42,838 nt of DNA. Source: Phoronis australis. Its lineage: Eukaryota > Phoronida > Phoronidae. The notes beneath the pieces were generated by a model that made no database searches, was not told the origin of the DNA, and saw only the letters and a program-made list of their open reading frames with translations. Each line of letters opens with the position of its first letter. The first letter of the stretch is position 1. Positions 42,717 to 42,838 of the stretch are shown here, one piece after another. The position numbers and the translations under genes are program-made. The stretch lies in assembly GCA_002633005.1 (NCBI GenBank), contig NMRA01000189.1, forward strand, positions 514,024-556,861, in the 5' to 3' direction.

Positions 42717-42838
42717 CAGCAGCGGATAGGGGGGCCATGGCCCCCCTAAAATTCTCCCAGATTCCATTAGGCAGTTCGGGAGTGCGAATGTCTGACGGGC
42801 AAAATCCTGGCTAATACTCTGCCCTGCCACCCCCCCCC
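42717..42838. mobile_element. hAT-like MITE, copy 2 (inverted, cut by window end)
   Basis: CAGCAGCGGATAGGGGGG start, a palindromic GGGGGGCCATGGCCCCCC, then GCGAATGTCTGACGGGCAAA and ATCCTGGCTAATACTCT, the complement of the centre of the element at 24646-24804. The element runs off the right edge. Confidence 0.65.

Overview
This window is animal nuclear DNA, AT-rich and very gene-poor. It contains one clear intact gene, an intronless class A (rhodopsin-family) GPCR on the minus strand at 2923-4068. The rest is mostly the debris of many DNA transposons and SINEs, with tandem repeats and a few exon-like or degraded coding stretches. No bacterial-style operons, rRNA or CRISPR arrays were seen. The mix (GPCR, Kolobok-, hAT- and mariner-type elements, tRNA-derived SINEs, about 3% divergent duplicated blocks) suits a highly heterozygous marine invertebrate. 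A hemichordate or other invertebrate deuterostome is my guess, but the sequence does not settle the taxon.

Layout. 1-398: end of a Kolobok-like transposon that runs off the left edge. 1394-1790: small inverted-repeat element. 1998-2134: two copies of a 62-66 bp GC-rich hairpin repeat. 2700-4120: GPCR gene with a candidate poly(A) signal and TATA-like box. 5515-5790: copy of a dispersed repeat found inverted at 30440-30800. 7193-8300: palindromic Kolobok-type element flanked by TTAA, carrying a THAP DNA-binding domain broken by one stop codon. 10403-11347: foldback-like element with long inverted arms and an iterated short motif. 12940-16318: two about 1.69-kb direct copies separated by a single N. 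18964-19095: four 33-bp repeats, followed by a diverged tandem pair (19150-19570). 19622-20606: decayed mariner-like element with TA ends. 21731-23322: 28-unit minisatellite of 56 bp with a 16-bp palindrome in every unit. 24646-24804, 25960-26906 and 42717-42838: hAT-type elements; the middle one has a perfect 8-bp target duplication and contains a tRNA-like segment. 27397-27708: acidic orphan reading frame. 28063-28450: possible broken gag-like fragment. 32443-33027: unexplained 194-codon frame. 33835-33999: exon-like block ending in a good splice donor. 34130-34468: fragment of a multicopy transposon-associated protein. 36303-36546: insertion flanked by a 14-bp direct repeat. 36690-37240: three copies of one tRNA-derived SINE. 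39059-41929: second N-separated duplication, in which a 178-bp segment is inverted between the copies.

No functional pathway links these parts. The most useful observations are the palindrome-keeping minisatellite, the double-5'-end Kolobok derivative, the inverted 178-bp segment, and the evidence that both N-flanked duplications may be alleles placed in series by the assembler.
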